Source: Clostridia bacterium (GTDB taxonomy: Bacteria; Bacillota_A; Clostridia; Christensenellales; Aristaeellaceae). From it: a stretch of 8,873 nucleotides of DNA. Shown in pieces: positions 1 through 5,734 of the stretch; positions within the stretch are counted from its first letter, which is position 1; each line of letters opens with the position of its first letter. The stretch covers positions 1-8,873 of the forward strand of contig JAFUDW010000205.1 in the NCBI GenBank assembly GCA_017464225.1, given 5' to 3'. The notes under the pieces were generated by a model. It had not been told where the DNA came from, did not search any database, and saw only the letters and a program-made list of their open reading frames with translations. Made by a program: the position numbers and the translations under genes.

Positions 1-485
1 AGAGGCTCGTCCATCAGCATGACCTTGGGAGCGCGGACGATGGCTCTACCGATGGCGACACGCTGTCTCTGGCCGCCGGACAGGGCCTTGGGCTTGCGGT
101 TGAGCAGGTAGTCAATACCCAGGATCTTGGCGGCTTCTTCCACGCGGGCCTTGATCTGATCCTTGGGGACCTTGCGCAGCTTCAGGCCGAACGCCATGTT
201 GTCAAACACGGTCATATGAGGATACAGGGCGTAGTTCTGGAACACCATGGCGATATCGCGATCCTTGGGAGCCACGTCGTTGACCAGCTTATCGCCGATG
301 TACAGTTCGCCCTCGGAAATTTCTTCCAGACCGGCGACCATGCGCAGGGTGGTGGATTTACCGCAGCCAGAGGGGCCGACCAGCACGATGAATTCCTTAT
401 CGGCGATCTCCAGGCAGAAGTCGCTCACGGCGGTGACGCCGCCGGAATAGATCTTGTAGATGTGTTTCAGGGACAAACTTGCCAT
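1..485 (-). CDS. ABC transporter ATP-binding protein, MsmK/UgpC/MalK type (partial, N-terminal part)
   Basis: This is the ATPase subunit that powers uptake of sugars or glycerol-phosphate-like solutes by a membrane ABC importer. About 161 residues are present; the rest runs off the left edge. The reverse strand reads [16 protein letters not shown] at the start, then the Walker A motif GPSGCGKST, a Q-loop ([11 protein letters not shown]), the ABC signature [14 protein letters not shown] and Walker B VMLMDEP. Order and spacing are normal for this family. The start codon at 485-483 follows AAGGAGGATT (500-491) at good spacing. The C-terminal regulatory domain that separates MalK, MsmK and UgpC is outside the window, so the substrate cannot be given. 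In Firmicutes such ATPases often serve several sugar importers and may be encoded apart from their permeases. It is divergent from the next gene. Confidence 0.95.
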   Translation of the reverse strand, partial: MASLSLKHIYKIYSGGVTAVSDFCLEIADKEFIVLVGPSGCGKSTTLRMVAGLEEISEGELYIGDKLVNDVAPKDRDIAMVFQNYALYPHMTVFDNMAFGLKLRKVPKDQIKARVEEAAKILGIDYLLNRKPKALSGGQRQRVAIGRAIVRAPKVMLMDEP

Positions 486-549
486 GCAAAAATCCTCCTT
501 TGCGTAATTGCGGAATTTTATTGCCGTTAACCGGCTTTTTTGTAATCCC

Positions 550-578
550 ATTATACGAAAAACATGAAAAAAAAACCA
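550..578 (-). promoter_or_regulatory. Candidate promoter for the ABC ATPase
   Basis: On the minus strand a perfect TATAAT lies at 555-550, about 65 bases upstream of the ATPase start. The matching -35 region at 17-base spacing (578-573, TGGTTT) is a poor match to TTGACA, and a T-rich run fills the spacer. The -10 is good and the -35 weak, which would suit an activated promoter; that is inference. Confidence 0.4.
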
Positions 579-603
579 GCTCCAAATCTCACAAACATTG
601 CAG

Positions 604-628
604 GTTACATTTGTGCATTTGTTGTAAC
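604..628. promoter_or_regulatory. Inverted repeat, possible regulator binding site
   Basis: GTTACA at 604-609 and TGTAAC at 623-628 form perfect 6-base arms around a 13-base spacer. The site lies between the two divergent promoters, where a shared regulator would bind. No regulator family can be assigned. Confidence 0.3.
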
Positions 629-650
629 ATCAGGCGTGAATGGCACCACA

Positions 651-670
651 TTTGGCACGGCTTGTGCAAA
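651..670. promoter_or_regulatory. Near-palindrome that also resembles a sigma-54 promoter
   Basis: TTTGGCAC and GTGCAAA form an imperfect inverted repeat around GGCTT. Read on the plus strand, TGGCAC (653-658) and GTGCA (664-668) also match the sigma-54 -24/-12 pattern, with GG and GC exactly ten bases apart; one base of the usual TTGC is changed. TGGCAC also occurs at 641-646 and TTGTGCA at both 611-617 and 662-668. No sigma-54 activator gene is in view, so an operator is as likely as a promoter. Confidence 0.25.
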
Positions 671-790
671 ATGACAATGAAGAAGAAAAGTGCTCTGACG
701 GTTTTGCATATTGAGAAAGATTAATTAATGTTTAAACAAGGTAAATATTAGACAAATTTGTGAAGTTTTATTTAAAAAACAGCATAAGTA

Positions 791-819
791 TTGCCTTTTA
801 TTTGTCTTTTTTGTATAAT
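791..819 (+). promoter_or_regulatory. Promoter of the secreted FMN-binding-like protein gene
   Basis: TTGCCT (791-796) and a perfect TATAAT (814-819) are separated by 17 bases, the ideal spacing for a housekeeping sigma factor. Transcription would start near 826, giving a leader of about 44 bases before the start codon at 870. Confidence 0.75.
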
Positions 820-827
820 GAACGCAC

Positions 828-856
828 TGAGGGGAGAACCTCAAATATTCATGAGG
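828..856 (+). promoter_or_regulatory. Leader hairpins that may alternate over the ribosome site
   Basis: TGAGG at 828-832 can pair with CCTCA at 839-843, forming a 5-base stem almost at the 5' end of the mRNA. The same CCTCA can pair with TGAGG at 852-856, which is part of the ribosome site of the gene at 870. The two pairings exclude each other. The stems are short, so the effect may be only mRNA stability. Confidence 0.3.
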
Positions 857-869
857 AGGGTTTTCTGTT

Positions 870-1793
870 ATGAAGAAAATCATCGCTATGCTGCTGGCCG
901 TCATGATGCTGCTGGCCGCCACCGCCGCTTTCGCCGAGAGCGCCGAAGCTCCCGCTCCCAAGCTGGGCCAGGTCGTTTGCTACGTGCACGGCAACGGCTT
1001 TGCCGTGGTCACCGCCGTGGTGCAGGGCGAAGAGATCATCCTTGCCAAGATCGACGAATTCCAGTTCCTGGGCGACCGTGAAGAGCTGGCTGCCGTTGGC
1101 GTGCCCGTGAAGGATGGCACTTTCAGCGAGACCAACGCCGAAACCGGCGCCGTCACCGTGCTGGGCTCCAAGCGCGTGAACAGCGACCTGTACAGCCTGA
1201 ATATGCAGCGCGCCGGCTCCAAGGTTCAGATTGCCGCCAACTATGACGCCATCGAAGCGTTCGTGGTGGGCAAGACCATCGCTCAGCTGGAAGCTGCCGT
1301 TGACGTGGAAGGCTTTGCCGACGTTGTGACCGGCGCTACCCTGGCCGATACCCCCAACTATGTGAAGGCCATCATCTCCGCCGCGAAGGCCGCCCATGCC
1401 CAGTATGCCGGCTCCCATGCCACCAATACCGGCACCTACACCCTGTGGAACACCACCGGTGAGGATATCGTGGGCATCTACATGACCGACCTGAACAGCG
1501 GCTGGCAGAGCGTCAACTACGCCACCGCTCCTCTGCACACCCTGGGCTCTGAAAACGACAACAACCCCTACATCATCACCCGCACTGTGAGCGAGGAAGA
1601 AGCCGATACCCATATGCGCATTTGGGCCGAGACCGAAAGCGGCAAGATCATTGAGTTCCCCGGCGAGTCCGAGCATGGCGCCAACAATGGCGGCCTGTCC
1701 ATCGAGGTGGCCAACATTGAGTTTGCCGATCCCGATACCATCACCGGCGCTACCCAGATCCGCTGGTCCGTTCCCGAAGGCGCCAACCAGTAA
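870..1793 (+). CDS. Secreted FMN-binding-domain-like protein
   Basis: This 307-residue protein has a clear Sec signal peptide: MKK, a hydrophobic stretch rich in Leu, Met and Ala, and a likely cleavage site after AFA at residue 22. No lipobox cysteine is present, so it should be secreted or held at the surface by other means. Residues about 33-175 resemble clostridial FMN-binding-type proteins, with GFAVVTAVVQG, IDEFQF and DVVTGATL (151-158). The last resembles the S/T-G-A-T motif in which a threonine carries covalently bound flavin. A C-terminal region (about 188-307) begins GTYTLWNTTGEDI and ends with a second such motif, DTITGATQ (289-296). Expression is probably strong: a near-consensus promoter, an AGGAGGG ribosome site at 854-860 and very uniform GC-ending codons. 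A redox or electron-transfer role is inferred from the motif only; flavin binding is not proven. Confidence 0.7.
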   Translation: MKKIIAMLLAVMMLLAATAAFAESAEAPAPKLGQVVCYVHGNGFAVVTAVVQGEEIILAKIDEFQFLGDREELAAVGVPVKDGTFSETNAETGAVTVLGSKRVNSDLYSLNMQRAGSKVQIAANYDAIEAFVVGKTIAQLEAAVDVEGFADVVTGATLADTPNYVKAIISAAKAAHAQYAGSHATNTGTYTLWNTTGEDIVGIYMTDLNSGWQSVNYATAPLHTLGSENDNNPYIITRTVSEEEADTHMRIWAETESGKIIEFPGESEHGANNGGLSIEVANIEFADPDTITGATQIRWSVPEGANQ

Positions 1794-1816
1794 TTGAAAT
1801 TTCCTTGGTACTCCGC

Positions 1817-1843
1817 CGCCGCGCGAAAGCGCGGCGTTTTTTT
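1817..1843 (+). terminator. Strong intrinsic terminator
   Basis: A perfect 8-base-pair GC stem (CGCCGCGC / GCGCGGCG) is capped by a GAAA tetraloop and followed by seven T, then G and four more T. It lies 23 bases after the stop codon of the secreted protein gene and separates host transcription from the phage block. Confidence 0.95.
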
Positions 1844-1920
1844 GTTTTGCGGGCAGAATGCCGTTTTGGAGGGAAGCTGCATGGCGGCTGCCCGGATTTC
1901 ACCCGAAGTTCACCCTTCCG
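1844..1920. other. Short spacer between host terminator and phage promoter
   Basis: No integrase, repressor or convincing attachment core is visible here. Two small inverted repeats occur: GGCA-GAA-TGCC (1852-1862), and CGGGCAG (1850-1856) with CTGCCCG (1888-1894). The left edge of the prophage should fall in this stretch, but it cannot be fixed without a second end or an empty site. Confidence 0.4.
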
Positions 1921-1960
1921 TTCCCTTTGATAGGGGAAGGGAATATGGTATAGTGTATAC
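1921..1960. promoter_or_regulatory. Operator-like inverted repeats covering the phage promoter
   Basis: TTCCCTT (1921-1927) and AAGGGAA (1937-1943) form perfect 7-base arms around a 9-base spacer and straddle the -35 box. GTATA (1948-1952) and TATAC (1956-1960) form a second perfect repeat around GTG, covering the -10 box. Positions over both boxes fit repressor or activator binding. The protein is unknown and not encoded in the window. Confidence 0.45.
1927..1954 (+). promoter_or_regulatory. Promoter of the phage structural operon
   Basis: TTGATA (1927-1932) and TATAGT (1949-1954), each five of six to consensus, are separated by 16 bases. Transcription would begin near 1961, about 50 bases before the small terminase gene. 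It is the best promoter seen upstream of the phage genes and could drive the whole block. Confidence 0.7.
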
Positions 1961-1967
1961 ATCGCGG

Positions 1968-1994
1968 AAAGGCACCCGAGGCAGGGTGTCTTTT
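1968..1994 (+). terminator. Terminator-like hairpin in the leader of the phage operon
   Basis: AAAGGCACCC (1968-1977) pairs with GGGTGTCTTT (1984-1993) around the loop GAGGCA, giving ten base pairs with one G-U, followed by another T. It lies only about 8-35 bases after the predicted transcription start and before the first phage gene. It could act as an attenuator that must be bypassed for the operon to be made, as a terminator for readthrough, or simply as a leader stem. The T-tract is short (TTTTAT), so efficiency is uncertain. Confidence 0.6.
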
Positions 1995-2013
1995 ATCATG
2001 AAGGAGGGAAGCC

Positions 2014-2394
2014 ATGGACGGAGAGGATTACGCGGAAAAGAACAGGCAGGTGGAGGAGGCGCTGTTCATGGCGGCCACCGGGCATACCGTGAAGCTGAAA
2101 ACGCCTTTGAAGATCAAGGAGGAAACCAACCGCCCCGGAGAGGGGAAACAGGTGTTTGAAAGGGTGGTGACCAGGACGGAAGAAAAATATGTGGAGCCGA
2201 AGATCACCGCGGCCATGTTTTGGCTGAAATGCCGGATGCCTGAAAAATGGGGGAGCGGGGATAGGGCGCTGGAGGAAACGCAGCGGGAGATGACGCCGGT
2301 GCTGGAGACCTACGCCGACATGCTGGAAAACCCCGTTCCCGAGCGGTCGCTGGAGGAGATGGACGATGCCGATCAGCTATTCCCCGCTGAATGA
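2014..2394 (+). CDS. Phage small terminase subunit-like protein, lacking the usual N-terminal DNA-binding region
   Basis: This 126-residue protein resembles the C-terminal part of small terminase (TerS) proteins of Firmicutes siphophages. Signs are ALFMAATGHTVKLKTPLKIKE (residues about 16-36), a variable charged segment, and then ITAAMFWLKCRMPEKWG (about 67-83), matching the family's pattern of TTA-IFWLKNR-P-W. TerS recognises phage DNA and hands it to the large subunit for packaging. Known relatives carry a helix-turn-helix before this region; here the protein begins almost at the conserved block. The start is firm: an in-frame stop lies at 1999-2001, and AAGGAGGG (2001-2008) precedes ATG. 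The gene overlaps the large terminase gene by 29 bases, the expected neighbour. The missing part could be a true variant or a deletion at the prophage edge. Confidence 0.65.
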   Translation: MDGEDYAEKNRQVEEALFMAATGHTVKLKTPLKIKEETNRPGEGKQVFERVVTRTEEKYVEPKITAAMFWLKCRMPEKWGSGDRALEETQREMTPVLETYADMLENPVPERSLEEMDDADQLFPAE

Positions 2395-3676
2395 GAAGCA
2401 GGCGCGCTATATCAAACAGAGTACGGGCTGCTGGCTGAACGTGGCCGAGGGCGGCAAACGCGCGGGCAAGAACATTGTCAATCTGCTGGCATGGGCGAGC
2501 TGCCTGGAAAACCATCCCGACAGCATCCATCTGGCGGCGGGAGTGAGCCTGGGCAGCGCCAAGATGAATATCCTGGACAGCAACGGCTATGGACTGAGAT
2601 TTCTGTTTGAAGGGCGCTGCCGGATGGGCAGGTATATGAGCAAGGAGGCGCTGTTCATCCGCGTGAAGGGCGGGGAGAAGATCGTCATATTTGCCGGAGG
2701 CGGGCGCAGCTGCGACGCGGCGCTGATCAAGGGCAACAGCTTTGGCAGCGCGTATATCACCGAGGTGAACGAATGCCACAGGAGCTTTGTGCAGGAGGCG
2801 CTGGACAGGACGCTGGCCAGCCGGGACAGAAAAATCTTTATGGATCTGAACCCCAAGCCGCCCAGGCATTGGTTTTACGCTGAATTTCTGGACAGGCAGG
2901 AACAGATGAAAAGGGCCGGGAAAAATCCCGGCTTTCAATATGCCCATTTTACCATTGAGGATAATATGAGCCTGGGGGACGCGCAGCTGCGGGAGCTGCT
3001 GCGCACCTATGACAGGCATTCGGTCTGGTACAAGGCCGATATCCTGGGTCTGCGGACGGCGGCCAGCGGGCGCATCTATACCGGATTTTCGGAGAAGTGC
3101 CTGCTGACGGCGCAGGAGCGCGGCAACGCGCGATACTGCGCGCTGTCCGTGGGCGTGGACGTGGGCGGCACCGACGCCACGGCGGCCACGCTGTGCGCCT
3201 TTACAAGAGGATTTCGGGAAGTGCATCTGCTGGACGGGCTCTATCATAAGCAGGGCATCAGCGACAGGATGAGCGAGGACAGATATGTGAAGCTGATCGC
3301 CGACTGGATAGAACGCTGGGCCGGAGAATACGCCATGGGCGGGGAAATCTATGTGGACAGCGCGGCCAAGCTGTTCCGGGCCGGGCTGCGGGACGAAATG
3401 GAACGGCGGGGCATAAAGGGGTTTTCGGTGAAGGAATTTGGCAAAGGCGACGGGATCAACGCCCGCATCAGCCTGAACGCCATGCTGCTCAACGCCGGAC
3501 GGTTCAGGATTGCCGGGCATATGAAGCAGTGGCTTAGGGCTTATGAGGAGGCGGTATGGAACCCGGCGGCCTATGAGCGGGGCGAATGGGAGCGGCTGGA
3601 CGACGGAAGCTACCCGGTGGACTGTCTGGACAGCGCCGAATACGGCTTTTATCCCTTTGAGCGGTTTTTGCGGTAA
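2366..3676 (+). CDS. terL: Phage terminase large subunit
   Basis: This is the DNA-packaging motor: an N-terminal ATPase drives DNA into the empty head and a C-terminal nuclease cuts it. The length of 436 residues is normal for an SPP1-like TerL. Walker A is EGGKRAGKN (28-36), with Asn where Thr or Ser is common. The probable Walker B is SAYITEVNECH (128-138). The motif MDLNPKPPRHWFY (159-171) is typical of the segment following the ATPase core. The RNase-H-like nuclease shows GVDVGGTD (263-270), YVDSA (329-333) and DCLDSAEYGF (419-428), supplying the acidic residues for metal binding. The start is supported by GGAGGAGAT just upstream, inside the end of the small terminase gene, so translation is probably coupled. 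The portal gene follows 11 bases later. Confidence 0.93.
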   Translation: MPISYSPLNEKQARYIKQSTGCWLNVAEGGKRAGKNIVNLLAWASCLENHPDSIHLAAGVSLGSAKMNILDSNGYGLRFLFEGRCRMGRYMSKEALFIRVKGGEKIVIFAGGGRSCDAALIKGNSFGSAYITEVNECHRSFVQEALDRTLASRDRKIFMDLNPKPPRHWFYAEFLDRQEQMKRAGKNPGFQYAHFTIEDNMSLGDAQLRELLRTYDRHSVWYKADILGLRTAASGRIYTGFSEKCLLTAQERGNARYCALSVGVDVGGTDATAATLCAFTRGFREVHLLDGLYHKQGISDRMSEDRYVKLIADWIERWAGEYAMGGEIYVDSAAKLFRAGLRDEMERRGIKGFSVKEFGKGDGINARISLNAMLLNAGRFRIAGHMKQWLRAYEEAVWNPAAYERGEWERLDDGSYPVDCLDSAEYGFYPFERFLR

Positions 3677-3687
3677 AGGAGGAGGAC

Positions 3688-5115
3688 ATGATGGACTTTT
3701 ATACGCCGCGGGAGGCATGGGAAGCGCTGCGGGACCGGCGGCAGGAATATTACGATCAGTACATGGCGGCTTTCAGCGGCGAGCATGGGGCGCTGGCGCG
3801 GACGGCGACGCCGGGCTCCTTTTGGAAGCGGGGCGGCAAGGTGAAGCTGCACGTGCCCGCGGCGGCCGATATTGCCGGGACGGCGGCCAGCCTGCTGTTT
3901 GGAGAGGAGCCGCGCTATGCGATCTATGACGAATCGCTGGGCGGCACCGAGGAGGGGAGCCAGCAAAGGCTGGACGCCATCGTGGCGGGCACAGGGCTGA
4001 ACCGCAAGCTGCTGGAGGCGGCGGAGATCGGCGCGGCGGCGGGCGACGTATTCCTGAAGTGCCGGTATGACCGGGAGGGGGCCGATATGCCCATGATCGA
4101 CGTGGTGGCCGGACCGGACGCCCTGCCTGAATATCGGATGGATCGGCTGGAGTGCATGCACTTTTTTACCGTGCTGCGGGCCAAACGCAAAAGCGGCAAG
4201 GTATGGCGCGTGTATGAGAGGTATGAGCCGGGAACCATCCGCACGGCGGTGTTCTGCGGCGACGGTACGGCGCTTGGGACAGAGGAGCCGGACCTGACGG
4301 AAGAGCTGGGCCTGGAAGGGGAGACGAAAGTCCCGGAGGGGCTGCTGCTGGCTGCGCATATTGCCAACCTGAAGCCCAGCCGGACCTGGGAAACGGGCGA
4401 CAAGGGACGCAGCGATTTTGAAGGGCTGAGGGATCTGCTGGACAGCCTGGACGAAATCTATACCAGCTGGCTGCGGGATATCCGCCTGGCCAAGAGCCGG
4501 CTGATCGTGCCAGCCGAATTCCTGCGGCGCAACCCTGCCGATCTGTTCCGGGAGGGCAGCTATACCTATGACTTTGACGAGGACGTGGAAACGCTGGTGG
4601 CGCTGGATATCGGCGGCGACGGGGTGGAGATGAAGATCACGCCCAGCCAGTTTGGCATCCGTGCGGCTGAGCATGCCCAGACCTATGAAAGCACGCTGCG
4701 GGCCATTGTGAGCATGGCGGGCTACAGCCCTCAGACCTTTGGACTGGACATCCGGGGGGATATCCGGAGCGGAACGGCGCTGCGCGTGATGGAGCGCAGG
4801 AGCCTGAGCACCAACGCCAAGAAGCAAAGCTATTGGAAGACGCCGCTGGAACGCTTTTTGACGGCGGTGATGAAGCTGGATCGGGCGCTGTACGGCAACG
4901 ACGCCCTGCATGATGACGACAGCGTGCGGGTGGAATTGCGCGATCCGGCGGCCGGCGATCTGAACGAGACCGCCGGCACCGTCAGCCTGCTGCGAGCGGC
5001 CAGGGCGGCGAGCACCGAAACGCTGGTGCGTATGCTGCACAGCGACTGGAGCGAAAAGCAGGTGCAGGAGGAGGCTGAAAGGATCGGCCGGCAGGATTCC
5101 GATAAAGAGCGGTAA
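3688..5115 (+). CDS. Phage portal protein (SPP1 gp6-like)
   Basis: The 475-residue protein should form the ring at one capsid vertex through which DNA enters and leaves and to which the terminase docks. Supporting features are the position straight after TerL, the usual length, and family-like segments: YTPREAW near the start, KLHVPAAADIAGTAASLLFG (52-71) in the wing region, and SDFEGLRDLLDSLDEIYTSW (242-261). The latter is followed by LAKSRLIVP and, later, GDIRSGTALRVMERRSLST (357-375), a pattern seen in SPP1-type portals of Firmicutes phages. AAAGGAGGAGG lies just before two adjacent ATG codons (3688 and 3691); either may be used. No gp7-type minor head protein or prohead protease gene follows, unlike many related phages. 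Confidence 0.9.
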   Translation: MMDFYTPREAWEALRDRRQEYYDQYMAAFSGEHGALARTATPGSFWKRGGKVKLHVPAAADIAGTAASLLFGEEPRYAIYDESLGGTEEGSQQRLDAIVAGTGLNRKLLEAAEIGAAAGDVFLKCRYDREGADMPMIDVVAGPDALPEYRMDRLECMHFFTVLRAKRKSGKVWRVYERYEPGTIRTAVFCGDGTALGTEEPDLTEELGLEGETKVPEGLLLAAHIANLKPSRTWETGDKGRSDFEGLRDLLDSLDEIYTSWLRDIRLAKSRLIVPAEFLRRNPADLFREGSYTYDFDEDVETLVALDIGGDGVEMKITPSQFGIRAAEHAQTYESTLRAIVSMAGYSPQTFGLDIRGDIRSGTALRVMERRSLSTNAKKQSYWKTPLERFLTAVMKLDRALYGNDALHDDDSVRVELRDPAAGDLNETAGTVSLLRAARAASTETLVRMLHSDWSEKQVQEEAERIGRQDSDKER

Positions 5116-5135
5116 ACACAGCCGCTTTTTATATT

Positions 5136-5157
5136 GCCCGCCGGCGGGCTTCGCCGG
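5136..5157 (+). repeat. 14-base perfect palindrome with alternative hairpins before the scaffold gene
   Basis: The palindrome GCCCGCCGGCGGGC occupies 5136-5149. Its right part can instead form a hairpin in which CCGGCG (5141-5146) pairs with CGCCGG (5152-5157) around a 5-base loop. No T-run follows, so it is not a standard terminator. It sits in the 96-base gap between portal and scaffold genes and could be an RNA processing or stability element, or a protein site on DNA. Confidence 0.5.
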
Positions 5158-5159
5158 AC

Positions 5160-5190
5160 TTGCACGATGCCGGACGCCCCGGCCTATAAA
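5160..5190 (+). promoter_or_regulatory. Weak candidate internal promoter for scaffold and capsid genes
   Basis: TTGCAC (5160-5165) and TATAAA (5185-5190) lie in the only sizeable gap before the scaffold and capsid genes. The spacing of 19 bases is too long for a good promoter and the -35 is weak. An internal promoter here would suit the high demand for these two proteins, but the sequence alone does not establish it. Confidence 0.2.
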
Positions 5191-5211
5191 TGCGGATGCA
5201 GGAGGAAAAGA

Positions 5212-5712
5212 ATGGATATTGGCATGCTGAAGGAATACCTGGGCGATACGCTCTATGCCCAGGCGGAGGAGAAACTGAGCGCGATCGAGGGGCTGCAGGT
5301 CATTGCCGCCCATGACGGCACCTGGCTGCCCAAGGCCCGGCTGGACGAGGAGATCGCAAAGCGCCGGGAGCTGCAGGGCGCGCTGGAGGAAATGGCCGGC
5401 AGGGTGAAGGATGGCGAAGCGCTGGAGGCACGGGTGGAGGAATTGACCCGCGAGCTGGAGGACAGCAGAAAGAGCGCACGGATGCGGGAAGCGCTGGCAA
5501 AAGCTGGAGCTCGGGACGCGGCGCTGGTTGAACGGCTGCTGAAAGGCGCGGATGAGCCTGAGGAGGAGATCGCCGAGCTGCGGCGCAAGAGCCCCTATCT
5601 GTTTTATGAGGCGGCCGGGAGCCGGGCGGGCTTTGGCGGCGGCCGGGAACGGGAGACCGGCGCGCATGCCGATGTGAACGGCGCCATCCGGGCTGCCGCG
5701 GGACGATATTGA
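5212..5712 (+). CDS. Phage capsid scaffolding protein (GP20-like)
   Basis: This 166-residue protein should act as an internal scaffold that guides coat subunits into a closed head and then leaves. The pattern HDGTWLPKARLDEEIAKRRE (34-53) matches the conserved IPKARFDE segment of the phage GP20 scaffold family. A long charged helix, probably coiled coil, covers about 44-98 and is rich in Glu, Arg, Leu and Ala. The block ALAKAGARDAALVERLL (94-110) and then RRKSPYLFYEA (124-134) are also family-like, and the Gly/Arg-rich tail may touch the coat protein. The start at 5212 is chosen because AGGAGG lies just before it; a longer in-frame version from TTG at 5134 would run through the palindrome and has no ribosome site. 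It stands directly before the major capsid gene, the usual place. Confidence 0.85.
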   Translation: MDIGMLKEYLGDTLYAQAEEKLSAIEGLQVIAAHDGTWLPKARLDEEIAKRRELQGALEEMAGRVKDGEALEARVEELTRELEDSRKSARMREALAKAGARDAALVERLLKGADEPEEEIAELRRKSPYLFYEAAGSRAGFGGGRERETGAHADVNGAIRAAAGRY

Positions 5713-5734
5713 CGGAAAGAAAAGGAGAAAACAT

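Larger units (their letters stand above)
486..869. other. AT-rich divergent intergenic region
   Basis: This 384-base stretch between the ABC ATPase and the secreted protein holds no convincing gene; short open frames in it have no ribosome site. It is much richer in A and T than its neighbours. It contains a candidate promoter for each flanking gene, an inverted repeat at 604-628, a second near-palindrome at 651-670, and a small hairpin (GCCG/CGGC, 523-535) that lies in the leader of the ATPase gene. The hairpin is followed by six T on the plus strand, but no plus-strand gene lies upstream of it for a terminator to serve. Confidence 0.7.

Noticed and set aside
216..530. A 104-codon plus-strand frame opposite the ABC ATPase
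   Set aside because: Antisense shadow of a gene with all ABC ATPase motifs.
523..541. GCCG/CGGC hairpin followed by six T on the plus strand, a possible terminator
   Set aside because: The stem has only four pairs and no plus-strand gene ends upstream of it; it lies in the leader of the minus-strand ATPase gene.
721..737. Adjacent TTAATTAA and GTTTAAAC, rare-cutter sites often seen in cloning vectors
   Set aside because: They lie within a natural AT-rich promoter region with no other vector sequence; such palindromes are expected in AT-rich DNA.
849..1676. A 275-codon open frame on the minus strand opposite the secreted protein gene
   Set aside because: Gly/His/Val-rich shadow produced by the biased codons of the real gene, which has a signal peptide, promoter, ribosome site and terminator.
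1881..2159. A 92-codon plus-strand frame starting at ATG 1881 after GGAGGG
   Set aside because: The ribosome site is fair, but the frame runs through the phage promoter, the leader hairpin and, out of frame, the small terminase gene. No promoter lies between it and the upstream terminator, and the product looks random.
2204..3718. A 504-codon open frame on the minus strand opposite the large terminase
   Set aside because: Shadow of the terminase gene; low-complexity composition, no ribosome site and no domain.
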